DNA from: Oharaeibacter diazotrophicus
GTDB lineage: Bacteria > Pseudomonadota > Alphaproteobacteria > Rhizobiales > Pleomorphomonadaceae
Assembly: GCF_004362745.1 (NCBI RefSeq)
Contig: NZ_SNXY01000010.1
Location: 250,501-314,500, forward strand
DNA length: 64,000 bases
Direction of reading: 5' to 3'
The translations under genes were made by a program, and so were the position numbers. Below the pieces are notes generated by a model. The model was given only the letters and a program-made list of their open reading frames with translations. It was not told the DNA's origin and searched no databases. Shown here piece by piece: positions 52,395 through 61,161 of the stretch; the stretch's first letter is position 1; every line of letters starts with the position of its first letter.

Positions 52395-53336
52395 ATGAAG
52401 ACCATCTCGGGCGCGCTCGCCGCCCTCGGCATCCTGGCCTTCGGCTCCGCGGCCTTCGCCGCCGAGGACGAGGCCTGCAGGACGGTCCGCTTCTCGGACG
52501 TCGGCTGGACCGACATCACCGCCACCACCGCCACCGCCTCGGTGATCCTCGAGGGCCTCGGCTACACGCCGGACGTCAAGGTGCTGTCGGTGCCGGTGAC
52601 CTACGCCTCGATGGAGAACAAGGACATCGACGTCTTCCTCGGCAACTGGATGCCGACGATGGAAGGCGACCTCGGTCCCTATCGCGACAAGGGCACGGTC
52701 GAGGTGGTCGGCGTCAACCTCGAGGGCGCCAAGTACACCCTGGCGGTGCCGAAGTACACCTTCGACGCCGGCCTGAAGTCCTTCGCCGACATCGCCAAGT
52801 TCAAGGCGGAACTCGACGGCAAGATCTACGGCATCGAGCCGGGCAACGACGGCAACCGCCTGATCCTCGACATGATCTCGGCCGACAAGTTCGGCCTCGG
52901 TTCCTTCGAGGTGGTCGAGAGCTCCGAGCAGGGCATGCTCGCCGAGGTCGCCCGCGCCACCCGCGACCAGAAGCCGATCGTCTTCCTCGGCTGGGCGCCG
53001 CACCCGATGAACGCCAAGTTCCCGATGGAGTACCTCTCCGGCGGCGACGACGTGTTCGGCCCGAACTTCGGCGGCGCCACCATCTACACCAACGTCCGCA
53101 AGGGCTACGCCGCCGACTGCCCGAACGCCGGCAAGTTCATCGCCAACCTCAAGTTCTCCCTCGAGATGGAGAACGTGGTCATGGGCGCGATCCTCGACGA
53201 CGGCGAGGATCCGAAGGCCGCCGCCGCGACCTGGCTGAAGGCCAACCCGGCGGTGCTCGACGGCTGGCTCGCCGGCGTCACCACCTTCGACGGCGGCGAC
53301 GCCAAGGCCGCCGTCTCGGCCAAGCTCGGCCTCTGA
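52395..53336 (+). CDS. choX: Periplasmic choline-binding protein
   Basis: The 313-residue binding protein has a signal peptide (about 1-22, ending AFAAED). The residues forming the choline cage of Sinorhizobium ChoX (W43, D45, W90, Y119, N156, W205) are all found here at a constant offset of five: W38, D40, W85, Y114, N151 and W200. This strongly supports choline as ligand. The ATG at 52395 follows GGGAGC. A hairpin just after the stop separates it from choW, which often allows higher expression of the binding protein. Confidence 0.95.
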   Translation: MKTISGALAALGILAFGSAAFAAEDEACRTVRFSDVGWTDITATTATASVILEGLGYTPDVKVLSVPVTYASMENKDIDVFLGNWMPTMEGDLGPYRDKGTVEVVGVNLEGAKYTLAVPKYTFDAGLKSFADIAKFKAELDGKIYGIEPGNDGNRLILDMISADKFGLGSFEVVESSEQGMLAEVARATRDQKPIVFLGWAPHPMNAKFPMEYLSGGDDVFGPNFGGATIYTNVRKGYAADCPNAGKFIANLKFSLEMENVVMGAILDDGEDPKAAAATWLKANPAVLDGWLAGVTTFDGGDAKAAVSAKLGL

Positions 53337-53344
53337 GGTCCGGC

Positions 53345-53378
53345 TCGCGAGGGACCGGCCGCCGGCCGGCCCTCGCGA
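53345..53378 (+). terminator. Hairpin between choX and choW
   Basis: TCGCGAGGG (53345-53353) pairs with CCCTCGCGA (53370-53378) around a loop that is itself CCGG-rich. No T run is present. It probably stabilises choX mRNA or causes partial termination. Confidence 0.5.
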
Positions 53379-53492
53379 TCCCGGCATGACGCGATCCGGT
53401 CCGCGCCGCGCGCGGGCCGTCCACCTCCGCGCGCCGCGCCGGCCCCCTCCCGTCGCCCCGGGCCCCTCGATCCATCCGCCGAAGGCAGGGCC

Positions 53493-54335
53493 ATGGATTT
53501 CCTGACCGAGTACAAGATCCCCGTCGGACGCTGGATGAAGGCGTTCGTCGACTGGCTGATCGCCGACGCCGGCTGGCTGTTCGACGGCATCCGCGTCGTG
53601 CTCGACGCCGTGATCGCCGCGATCCTGGTCGTGCTGCAGGCCCCGCATCCGCTGCTCGCCGTGGCGATCGTCGGCGGCTTCACGTGGTGGCTGCGCCGCT
53701 CGGTCGGTCTCACCGTCTTCGTGGTGCTGTCGCTGCTCTTCATCATCAACCAGGGCTACTGGAAGGAGACCACCGAGACGCTCGCGCTCGTCGTCGCCTC
53801 CACCGCGGTCTGCATGGCGATCGGCGTGCCGCTCGGCGTCGCCGCGGCGCGCCGGCCCTGGCTGATGACCGCGATGCGGCCGGTGCTCGACCTGATGCAG
53901 ACGATCCCGACCTTCGTCTACCTGATCCCGGCGCTGATCCTGTTCGGCCTCGGCATGGTGCCGGGCCTGATCGCCACCGTGATCTTCGCGCTGCCGGCCT
54001 CGATCCGCCTCACCCACCTCGGCATCGCCTCGACGCCGACGGCGCTGGTCGAGGCGGCCGAGAGCTTCGGTGCGACGCCCTGGCAGCGGCTCTCCAAGGT
54101 CGAGATTCCCTGGGCGATGCCCCAGATCCTCGCCGGCTTGACCCAGACCATCATGCTGTCGCTGTCGATGGTGGTGATCGCCGCCCTGGTCGGCGCCAAC
54201 GGCCTCGGCGTGCCGGTGGTGCGCGCCCTCAACACCGTCAACGTGGCGATGGGCTTCACCGCCGGCCTCGCCATCGTGCTGATCGCCATCGTGCTCGACC
54301 GGCTCTGCCGCAGCGACGAAAGGAAGGCCCGATGA
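53493..54335 (+). CDS. choW: Choline ABC transporter permease
   Basis: The 280-residue inner-membrane permease is of the ProW/OpuAB type. About six spans are predicted, and the EAA-type loop reads [26 protein letters not shown]. The segment [26 protein letters not shown] is characteristic of quaternary-amine importers. Its stop overlaps the choV start by 4 bp (ATGA). It acts with ChoX and ChoV in choline import. Confidence 0.94.
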   Translation: MDFLTEYKIPVGRWMKAFVDWLIADAGWLFDGIRVVLDAVIAAILVVLQAPHPLLAVAIVGGFTWWLRRSVGLTVFVVLSLLFIINQGYWKETTETLALVVASTAVCMAIGVPLGVAAARRPWLMTAMRPVLDLMQTIPTFVYLIPALILFGLGMVPGLIATVIFALPASIRLTHLGIASTPTALVEAAESFGATPWQRLSKVEIPWAMPQILAGLTQTIMLSLSMVVIAALVGANGLGVPVVRALNTVNVAMGFTAGLAIVLIAIVLDRLCRSDERKAR

Positions 54336-55420
54336 CCGCCGCCCGTCCCGCCGTCCGCTTCGACAAGGTCGACATCGTCTTCGGCGAGAAGCCGCAGAAG
54401 GCCTTCCCGCTGATCGACGCCGGCCGCTCCGTCGCCGAGATCAACGCCGAGACCGGCCAGATCGTCGGTGTCATGGACGCCTCCTTCGAGGTCGCCGAGG
54501 GCGAGATCGTCGTGCTGATGGGCCTGTCCGGCTCCGGCAAGTCGACGCTGATCCGCGCCGTCAACGGCCTCAACAAGGTCAGCCGCGGCGGCGTCCACGT
54601 CGCCGACGGCGACGGCTCGGTCGACGTCTCCAAATGCGACGCCGGCACGCTGCGCCGGATCCGCCGCTCGCGGGTCGCCATGGTGTTCCAGCAGTTCGGC
54701 CTGCTGCCCTGGCGCACGGTGGCCGAGAACGTCGCCTTCGGCCTCGAGCTCTCCGGGGTCGACAAGGCCGAGAGCGACCGCCGCGTCCGGCACAATCTCG
54801 AGCTTGTGCACCTCGAGAAGTGGGCGGCCAAGAAGGTCCACGAACTCTCCGGCGGCATGCAGCAGCGCGTCGGCCTCGCCCGCGCCTTCGCGACCCAGGC
54901 GCCGATCCTCCTGATGGACGAGCCCTTCTCCGCGCTCGACCCGCTGATCCGCGACAAGCTCCAGGACGAGTTGCTCGAGTTCCAGCGCTCCTTGAAGAAG
55001 ACCATCCTCTTCGTCAGCCACGACCTCGACGAGGCGATGAAGATCGGCAACCGCATCGTCATCATGGCCGGCGGCCGGGTGATCCAGGTCGGCACCGCCC
55101 AGGACATCATGCTGAACCCGGCGACGCCCTATGTCGCCGAGTTCGTCGCCCACATGAACCCGTTGTCGGTGCTGCGCGCCTGCGACCTGATGCGTCCGCT
55201 CGCCGGCGCCGACGGCCTCGCCGCCCACGCCGGCGCGATCCGTCTCGGCGAGGCCGCGGCCGAGCCCGGCCGGCCCTGCCTCGCCCCGGCGAGCCTGCCG
55301 GTCAAGGCGGTGATGGCGGCGCGCCTGACCTCGGGCCAGCCGATCTTCGTCGAGGACGCCGGCGCCGTCGTCGGCATCATCGACCAGGAGGAGATCCTGA
55401 AGGGGATCCTGCGCAAGTAG
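54332..55420 (+). CDS. choV: Choline ABC transporter ATP-binding protein
   Basis: The 362-residue ProV-type ATPase has Walker [10 protein letters not shown] (64-72), [12 protein letters not shown], signature [15 protein letters not shown], Walker [13 protein letters not shown] and switch [10 protein letters not shown]-terminal CBS-like region (about 280-362: [11 protein letters not shown] and [18 protein letters not shown]) resembles the regulatory tail that senses ionic strength in ProV/OpuA transporters, though only part of a CBS pair seems present. It is coupled to choW. Confidence 0.94.
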   Translation: MTAARPAVRFDKVDIVFGEKPQKAFPLIDAGRSVAEINAETGQIVGVMDASFEVAEGEIVVLMGLSGSGKSTLIRAVNGLNKVSRGGVHVADGDGSVDVSKCDAGTLRRIRRSRVAMVFQQFGLLPWRTVAENVAFGLELSGVDKAESDRRVRHNLELVHLEKWAAKKVHELSGGMQQRVGLARAFATQAPILLMDEPFSALDPLIRDKLQDELLEFQRSLKKTILFVSHDLDEAMKIGNRIVIMAGGRVIQVGTAQDIMLNPATPYVAEFVAHMNPLSVLRACDLMRPLAGADGLAAHAGAIRLGEAAAEPGRPCLAPASLPVKAVMAARLTSGQPIFVEDAGAVVGIIDQEEILKGILRK

Positions 55421-55463
55421 CGGCGGCGCGGCCGGCCGGCCGCTCGACCATCGTCCTCTCCGA

Positions 55464-55487
55464 CCCGCGGCCCCGTCCGGCCGCGGG
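55464..55487 (+). terminator. Hairpin between choV and betB
   Basis: The perfect 9-base arms CCCGCGGCC (55464-55472) and GGCCGCGGG (55479-55487) enclose a 6-base loop. A separate 16-bp GC palindrome lies at 55428-55443. No T run. Readthrough into betB is likely. Confidence 0.45.
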
Positions 55488-55524
55488 CCGCATCGACCAC
55501 ATCCACGACGCCGCGAGTTCCGTC

Positions 55525-56988
55525 ATGCGCGCCCAGCCCACCGCCTCCCACTTCGTCGCCGGCGCCTATCGCGACGACCCCGCCGGCCGCCGCTTCGAGA
55601 GCCGCTACCCCGCCACCGGCGAGGTGATCGCCGAGCTGAACGCAGCGACCGAGGCGACCGTCGAGGCCGCGGTCGCGGCGGCGCGCGAGGCGCAGAAGGC
55701 CTGGGGCGCGCTGCCGGGCCGCGAGCGCGGACGGGTGCTGCGCCGCGCCGCCGACATCCTGAGGGCGAAGAACCGCGAGATCTCGGTGCTCGAGACCCTC
55801 GACACCGGCAAGGCGCTGCAGGAGACGCTGGTCGCCGACGCCGCCTCGGGCGCCGACTGCCTCGAGTATTTCGGCGGCCTCGCCGCCTCGGTCGAGGGCA
55901 TCACCGCCGACGTCGGCGGCTCCTTCGTCTACACCCGGCGCGAGCCGCTCGGCGTCGTCGCCGCCATCGGCGCGTGGAACTATCCGATCCAGATCGCCTG
56001 CTGGAAGGCGGCGCCGGCGCTCGCGGCCGGCAACGCCGTGATCTTCAAGCCGGCCGAGACGACGCCGCTCAGCGCCCTCAAGCTCGCCGAGGCGCTGAAG
56101 GAGGCCGGCCTGCCCGACGGCGTCTACAACGTCGTCCAGGGCTTCGCCGAGACCGGCCGCATGCTGGTGCGCCATCCCGGCATCGCCAAGGTGTCGCTGA
56201 CCGGCGAGACCGGCACCGGCCGCCGGGTGATGGCCGACGCCGCGGAGACGCTGAAGCAGGTGACGCTGGAACTCGGCGGCAAGTCGCCGCTGATCGTGTT
56301 CGAGGACGCCGACCTCGACAACGCCGTCGGCGCGGCGATGCTCGCCAACTTCTACTCCACCGGCCAGATCTGTTCCAACGGCACCCGCGTGTTCGTGCAG
56401 CGCTCGGTCAAGGACGCGTTCCTCGACAAGCTGGTCGCCCGCACCGAGCGGATCGTGCTCGGCGACCCGCTCGACGAGGCCACCCACCTCGGCCCGCTGG
56501 TCAGCCACGAGCACCGCGAGAAGGTGCTGTCCTATCTGGCGATCGGCCGCGAGGAGGGCGCGCGGCTGTTGATCGGCGGCGGCGTGCCGCGGGTGCAGGG
56601 CTTCGAGGGCGGCGCCTGGGTCGAGCCGACGGTGTTCGCCGACGTCACCGACGGCATGCGGATCGCGCGCGAGGAGATCTTCGGGCCGGTGATGGCCGTA
56701 CTCGACTTCGCGGACGAGGCCGAGGTTGTAACGCGCGCCAACGACACGCCCTACGGCCTCGCCGCCGGCGTCTTCACCCGCGACATCGCCCGTGCCCACC
56801 GCGTCATCGCCGCCCTCGACGCGGGCACCACCTGGATCAACACCTACAACCTGACCCCGGTCGAGATGCCCTTCGGCGGCGTCAAGCAGTCCGGCCTCGG
56901 CCGCGAGAACGGCCGCGCGGCGCTCGATTCCTACACGCGCGTCAAGAGCGTCTACGTGGAAACGGGCGACGTCGCCGCGCCCTACTGA
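55525..56988 (+). CDS. betB: Betaine-aldehyde dehydrogenase
   Basis: The 487-residue NAD(P)-dependent enzyme oxidises betaine aldehyde to glycine betaine. The catalytic C283 ([10 protein letters not shown]), base E249 (LELGGKSP) and cofactor segment [13 protein letters not shown] are present; the C-terminal [16 protein letters not shown] is typical of BetB. Located 104 bp after choV, it completes choline import and oxidation together with betA on the opposite strand. Choline sulfatase (betC) is absent from the window. Confidence 0.95.
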   Translation: MRAQPTASHFVAGAYRDDPAGRRFESRYPATGEVIAELNAATEATVEAAVAAAREAQKAWGALPGRERGRVLRRAADILRAKNREISVLETLDTGKALQETLVADAASGADCLEYFGGLAASVEGITADVGGSFVYTRREPLGVVAAIGAWNYPIQIACWKAAPALAAGNAVIFKPAETTPLSALKLAEALKEAGLPDGVYNVVQGFAETGRMLVRHPGIAKVSLTGETGTGRRVMADAAETLKQVTLELGGKSPLIVFEDADLDNAVGAAMLANFYSTGQICSNGTRVFVQRSVKDAFLDKLVARTERIVLGDPLDEATHLGPLVSHEHREKVLSYLAIGREEGARLLIGGGVPRVQGFEGGAWVEPTVFADVTDGMRIAREEIFGPVMAVLDFADEAEVVTRANDTPYGLAAGVFTRDIARAHRVIAALDAGTTWINTYNLTPVEMPFGGVKQSGLGRENGRAALDSYTRVKSVYVETGDVAAPY

Positions 56989-57093
56989 TTTTTCGCCGAC
57001 CCCCGCGAATGTGGCTAGTTCCAGAGCAAAAATTTGGTAATTGTATGCAATCGCGTCGGGATGGCGGCGCGCTTGTCGAAAAAGGGGGTTTTC

Positions 57094-57939
57094 ATGGCGT
57101 TTCTGAGGAGGATGGCTGCCGGTGCGCTGGCGCTGGCCGGTCTGGCGCTCGGCGTGGTGACGGCGTCGGCCGGGGCCAAGGATCCGCAGGAGATCATCAA
57201 CGGCAGCCTCGCCCCGAAGGGCGCCTGGCCGTTCGTGGTCGCGATCGAGTTCGACGACGGCTCGGGCGAGTTCTCGCAGGCCTGCGGCGGCTCGCTGATC
57301 AACCGCTACTGGGTGCTGACTGCGGCCCACTGCGTCATCGACGACAACGGCGATTATTCGCAGACGCCGGACTCGACGCTCGTTCTGGTCGGCACGCAGA
57401 CGCTGTCGTCGGGTGGCCGCGAGGTCGCCGTCCGCAAGATCATCGCGCATCCGCTGTACGATCCCGAGACCAGCGACTACGACATCGCCCTGATCAAGCT
57501 GGCGAGCCCGGTCGACAACATCAAGCCGGTCGCCTACATCCAGTCCACCACCGCCGAGGCGACCTACGCCAAGGTCGGCACCAAGGCCTACGTCATGGGC
57601 TGGGGCGATACCGACCCGTCCGACCAGGACGCCTATCCGGACAAGATGCGCCAGCTGATCGTGCCGGTTCTGTCGCGGGCACTCTGCAACGGCGCCAACT
57701 CGTACAATGGCGACCTCACGGTCCGCATGATGTGCGCCGGCTACATGGGCGGCGGCAAGGACAGCTGCCAGGGCGACAGCGGCGGCCCGCTGATCGTCAA
57801 GAACGCCCAGGGCAAGTACGCGCTGCAGGTCGGCGTCGTCTCCTTCGGCATCGGCTGCGCCACCAAGAACTACCCGGGCATCTACTCGCGCCTCGCGCTG
57901 CTCGGCGCCTGGGTCACCAACACCCGCGCCCGTAACTGA
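57094..57939 (+). CDS. Secreted trypsin-like serine protease (S1A)
   Basis: The 281-residue protein has a signal peptide (about 1-28) and a chymotrypsin-fold domain starting at IINGSLAPKGAWPFVVAI (from about residue 34). The triad is H79 (LTAAHC), D130 (SDYDIALIKL) and S229 (CQGDSGGPL); D223 at the base of the S1 pocket predicts cleavage after Lys/Arg. Cys64-Cys80 matches the conserved disulfide by the His loop. The ATG at 57094 has AGGGGG upstream; two earlier ATGs add residues that disrupt the signal peptide. Full animal-like trypsins are uncommon in this bacterial group. The target is unknown. Confidence 0.9.
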   Translation: MAFLRRMAAGALALAGLALGVVTASAGAKDPQEIINGSLAPKGAWPFVVAIEFDDGSGEFSQACGGSLINRYWVLTAAHCVIDDNGDYSQTPDSTLVLVGTQTLSSGGREVAVRKIIAHPLYDPETSDYDIALIKLASPVDNIKPVAYIQSTTAEATYAKVGTKAYVMGWGDTDPSDQDAYPDKMRQLIVPVLSRALCNGANSYNGDLTVRMMCAGYMGGGKDSCQGDSGGPLIVKNAQGKYALQVGVVSFGIGCATKNYPGIYSRLALLGAWVTNTRARN

Positions 57940-58037
57940 TCCCCTTCCCGCGGCGCCCGATCCGTCGGCGCGCCGCGGGACCGGTCCGTGCCGCGGTCCG
58001 GCGGGGGCCCGCACCCCCGAGGGAGCGAGGCCGGTCG

Positions 58038-58062
58038 TCCCGGCGCCCCAGCGGCGCCGGGA
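58038..58062 (+). terminator. Hairpin after the trypsin-like gene
   Basis: The perfect 10-base arms TCCCGGCGCC (58038-58047) and GGCGCCGGGA (58053-58062) have a 5-base loop, about 100 bp after the protease stop and 40 bp before the MarR start. No T run. Confidence 0.5.
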
Positions 58063-58102
58063 TGATAACGCGTCCGAAACGACTTTCGGCTATGCATCTC
58101 CC

Positions 58103-58453
58103 ATGCCCGTGGAGATGCGCCCCTCCCAAGCCCTGAAACTCTGGCACGACGTCTCGCTGGCGATCGTCCGGGACGGCGGCGCCGACCTTTCGCCGCGCCA
58201 GATCACGATCCTGCTCACGGTCTATCTCGAGGCGCCGCCGCACACCGTCCGCGGCCTCGCCGAGAAGCTGGCGGTGACCAAGCCGGCGATCACCCGGGCC
58301 CTGGACACCATGGGCGAACTCGGGCTCCTGTCGCGTCGACGCGACGAGAAGGACCGCCGCAACGTCATCGTGCAGCGCACGGTCGACGGCGCGCTCTATC
58401 TCGACAAGCTCGCCGACCTGATCGTCTCCAAGGCCGTGGACCTGCCGCGATGA
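58103..58453 (+). CDS. MarR-family transcriptional regulator
   Basis: The 116-residue protein is a compact MarR-type winged helix: SPRQITILLTVYLEAPPHTV (about 32-51), recognition region LAEKLAVTKPAITRALDTM and wing LLSRRRDEKDRRNVIV. The dimerisation helices are shorter than in typical 140-150-residue MarR proteins. Its stop overlaps the NlpC/P60 start by 4 bp, a linkage conserved in Rhizobiales, so it may regulate cell-wall functions. The effector is unknown. Confidence 0.88.
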   Translation: MPVEMRPSQALKLWHDVSLAIVRDGGADLSPRQITILLTVYLEAPPHTVRGLAEKLAVTKPAITRALDTMGELGLLSRRRDEKDRRNVIVQRTVDGALYLDKLADLIVSKAVDLPR

Positions 58454-59319
58454 CCCGTTTCGACCGTCGAACCACCCCGGCCCGGCCGGATCTCGCCGCC
58501 GCGCGCCTCCGGGGCGTCGTCGAAGCCGAGCGCTACGTCCACCCGGTGCGCCGCCGGCTCGCCGTCCCGCTCGCCGACCTCCGGCCCGAACCGCGGCCGG
58601 ACCGCTCGATCGACACCCAGGTGCTCTACGGCGAGGCCGTCGACGTCTACGAGGTAACGGACGAGGGCTGGGCCTGGGTCGAACTCCCGCGCGACGGCTA
58701 CGTCGGCTGGCTCTCCGCCGAGGCGCTCGGGCCGGAAGGCCCGGCGCCGACGCACCGGGTCGCGGTGCCGCGCACGCTGGTCTATCCCGGCCCGGACCTG
58801 CGCTTTCCCGTCGCCGCCACGGTGACCATGGGCGCCGCGGTCGCCGTGGTCGACGTGGTCGAGACCCGTGGCCTCGCCTATGCGGTGCTGTCCGACCGCC
58901 GCGCGATCGTCGCCGGCCACCTCGTCGCGGTGGACGCGCCGTTCGAGACCGACTTCGTCGCCGTGGCGGCCGCCCATCTCGGCACGCCCTATCTCTGGGG
59001 CGGGCGCACCGCGCTCGGGATCGACTGCTCCGGCCTCGTCCAGACCGCGCTCGCCGCCTGCGGCGTTCCCGCCCCGCGCGACAGCGACATGCAGGAGGCC
59101 GGCCTCGGCGTCGCCGTCCCGCTCGACGGCGACCTCGCCGCGCTCCGACGCGGCGATCTGGTGTTCTGGAAGGGCCACGTCGGCATCGTCGCCGGGCCTG
59201 ACCGCCTGCTGCACGCCTCCGGCCACCACATGCTGGTGGTCGACGAGCCGCTCGGCGCGGCCCTCGCGCGCATCGCCGCCAAGGACAGCCCGGTCACGTC
59301 GGTGCGCCGGCTCGGCTGA
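58450..59319 (+). CDS. NlpC/P60-family cell-wall peptidase with SH3-like domains
   Basis: The 289-residue protein has one clear SH3-like domain (about 52-95: DTQVLYGEAVDVYE, GWAWVELPRDGYVGWL), a probable second (about 105-160) and a C-terminal NlpC/P60 domain with catalytic C193 (GIDCSGLVQ), H243 (KGHVGIV) and H255 (LLHASGHH). It should cleave gamma-D-glutamyl-diaminopimelate-type bonds in peptidoglycan peptides. No signal peptide is visible, so it may act on cytoplasmic recycled muropeptides. It is coupled to the MarR gene. Confidence 0.92.
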   Translation: MTRFDRRTTPARPDLAAARLRGVVEAERYVHPVRRRLAVPLADLRPEPRPDRSIDTQVLYGEAVDVYEVTDEGWAWVELPRDGYVGWLSAEALGPEGPAPTHRVAVPRTLVYPGPDLRFPVAATVTMGAAVAVVDVVETRGLAYAVLSDRRAIVAGHLVAVDAPFETDFVAVAAAHLGTPYLWGGRTALGIDCSGLVQTALAACGVPAPRDSDMQEAGLGVAVPLDGDLAALRRGDLVFWKGHVGIVAGPDRLLHASGHHMLVVDEPLGAALARIAAKDSPVTSVRRLG

Positions 59320-59343
59320 CGTCCGGCACGTTCCGTAGTCCAG

Positions 59344-59366
59344 AGCCCCGACCGGTGGCCGGGGCC
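59344..59366. terminator. Hairpin between convergent NlpC/P60 and opgG genes
   Basis: GCCCCG (59345-59350) pairs with CGGGGC (59360-59365) around ACCGGTGGC in the 63-bp convergent gap. It can serve both strands. Confidence 0.5.
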
Positions 59367-59382
59367 CTCGGCGAGCTCGGTG

Positions 59383-60981
59383 TCAGCCGTGGTCGCCCAT
59401 GGCGGCGCCGTCGAACTTCAGCTGCTCGGGATGGGCCTGGTAGAGCCACGTCTCCGTGAGCGCCTCGCCCTCGCGCTTCATGTAGAGGCGGATGTCGATC
59501 GGCTCGACGCCGGTCGGCTCGATGTCGAACACGGCGCGCCAGCGCTTCGTACCGACCACCGGCAGCACGTAGACGCCCGAGATCTTGCCGGAGGAGGCCG
59601 AGACGTCGGCCTCGACGCCCTGGTTCTGGCCGTAGTCGGCGAGCTTGCCGCCCTCGAAGTCGACCACGAACTTGGCGACGCCCTTCGGCCGGAACTGGCC
59701 GGGCACGCCGCCAATGCCGACGCGGGTCGAGACCACGCGGCCGGCGGCGGCCGGGTAGGGCTCGTCCTTCAGCCAGTGCAGGCGGTAGTCGACCGCGATG
59801 GCGTCGCCGGCCTTCACCGGCTTGGCGGGCACCCAGTAGGCGACGATGTTGTCGTGGATCTCGTCGTTGGTCGGGATCTCGACGAGCTGCACCGCGCCGT
59901 CGCCCCAGCCGGCCTTCGGCTCGATCCAGACGCTCGGGCGCTTGTCGTAGAAGACGCCGTCGTCCTGGTAGTTCTCGAAATCGCGGTCGCGCTGGAGCAG
60001 GCCGAAGCCCTTGACGTCGTGGTCGACGAAGGTGGAGGTCATCACCCGCGGCGGGTTGTTGAGCGGCCGCCACAGCCGTTCGCCGGCGCCGGTCCAGACC
60101 GCGAGGCCGTCGGTGTCGTGGATCTCCGGGCGCCAGTCCGGCGCGGAGCGGGCGTTGAGCTCGTCGTACCAGAACATCGAGGTCAGCGCGGCGAGGCCGA
60201 GGCGGGCGATGTCGGCGCGGGCGAAGAAGCGCACCGCCATGTCCATCACGACGCCCTTACTGCCCTCGGCGGTGCCGTGGGCGACGTCCCAGCGCACAGC
60301 GCCGGAGATCCGCGGGCCCTCGAGGGCGGCATAGATCACCACGGTGCCGTTGTCGGACGGGGCGAACCAGAAGTCGGTGAAGCGCGGGAACTCCTCCGGC
60401 GTCGGCATCGCGACGTCGATCGCCACCGCGCGGGCCGACTGGCCGTACTGGTCGAGTTCGCCCGAGGAGCGGAAATAGGCGGCGCCGAGGAAGGCGAGCC
60501 AGTCGCGCTCGACGCCCGGCATCATCACCCGGAAGCCGGCGAAGCCAATGTCGTCGGGCAGGGCGCGGGCCGGATTGTCCTTCGGAATCTCGAAATAGTC
60601 GGCCGAGTAGGTCACCGGGCGGGCGTTCTCGCCGTCGACCAGGTAGATGCCGACGGGCTGCTTGAAGAACTTGCCGAGGTGGAAGAAGCGGATCGGCGCC
60701 TTGCCGCCGCCGACCTGCAGCGTGTGGTCCGGCTTGAAGCGGATCTTCCAGTGCTGGTCGTAGTCGATCTTCTCGAGGACGTCGCCGGCGCGCACCACGC
60801 CGGGATCGTAGGGCTTTGCCGCCCGCGCCTTGGCCTCGGCGATCAGCCGGTCGAAGGAGAACGGCTTCGGCGCGCCGAGCGTGGCACCGCCCGCCGCCTC
60901 GGCGGATCCGCCGAGCACCGGGGCGAGGCCGAGGGCGGAGAGCGCGGCGAGGAGGTCGCGGCGGGACAGGGACGAGGTCAT
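59383..60981 (-). CDS. opgG: Periplasmic glucan biosynthesis protein OpgG/OpgD (MdoG family)
   Basis: The 532-residue MdoG-family protein acts on osmoregulated periplasmic glucans. A twin-arginine signal is visible (SLSRRDLLAALSALG, Arg7-Arg8), the form seen in OpgD; OpgG usually has a Sec signal. The mature protein has FDRLIAEAKARAAKPY at the start, GVERDWLAFLGAAYFRSSGELDQYG and WYDELNARSAPDWRPEIHDTDGL, all family hallmarks. The ATG at 60981 gives the intact Tat signal; a longer frame adds 26 residues. No opgH glucosyltransferase gene is adjacent. Confidence 0.92.
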   Translation of the reverse strand: MTSSLSRRDLLAALSALGLAPVLGGSAEAAGGATLGAPKPFSFDRLIAEAKARAAKPYDPGVVRAGDVLEKIDYDQHWKIRFKPDHTLQVGGGKAPIRFFHLGKFFKQPVGIYLVDGENARPVTYSADYFEIPKDNPARALPDDIGFAGFRVMMPGVERDWLAFLGAAYFRSSGELDQYGQSARAVAIDVAMPTPEEFPRFTDFWFAPSDNGTVVIYAALEGPRISGAVRWDVAHGTAEGSKGVVMDMAVRFFARADIARLGLAALTSMFWYDELNARSAPDWRPEIHDTDGLAVWTGAGERLWRPLNNPPRVMTSTFVDHDVKGFGLLQRDRDFENYQDDGVFYDKRPSVWIEPKAGWGDGAVQLVEIPTNDEIHDNIVAYWVPAKPVKAGDAIAVDYRLHWLKDEPYPAAAGRVVSTRVGIGGVPGQFRPKGVAKFVVDFEGGKLADYGQNQGVEADVSASSGKISGVYVLPVVGTKRWRAVFDIEPTGVEPIDIRLYMKREGEALTETWLYQAHPEQLKFDGAAMGDHG

Positions 60982-61161
60982 CGATGGCGGATCCAGCTTG
61001 GAAGAGGGCGGGTCTACCCGCCGTGGAGAGGGTGTAGGAATTCCGCGAATGCGCGTCAATTCCCGCCGGAACGAGCAACCCGGACCGTGGTCCGGACGTT
61101 TTCCGTCGCCGGGTCCGGTCGGCCCGCGCCATCCGCCGCCACGGCCGCGAGGGGGACGCGA

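Noticed and set aside
52078-52398. A ~106-codon plus-strand frame before choX
   Set aside because: It is Arg/Gly-rich, without a ribosome site, and overlaps the true choX start in another frame.
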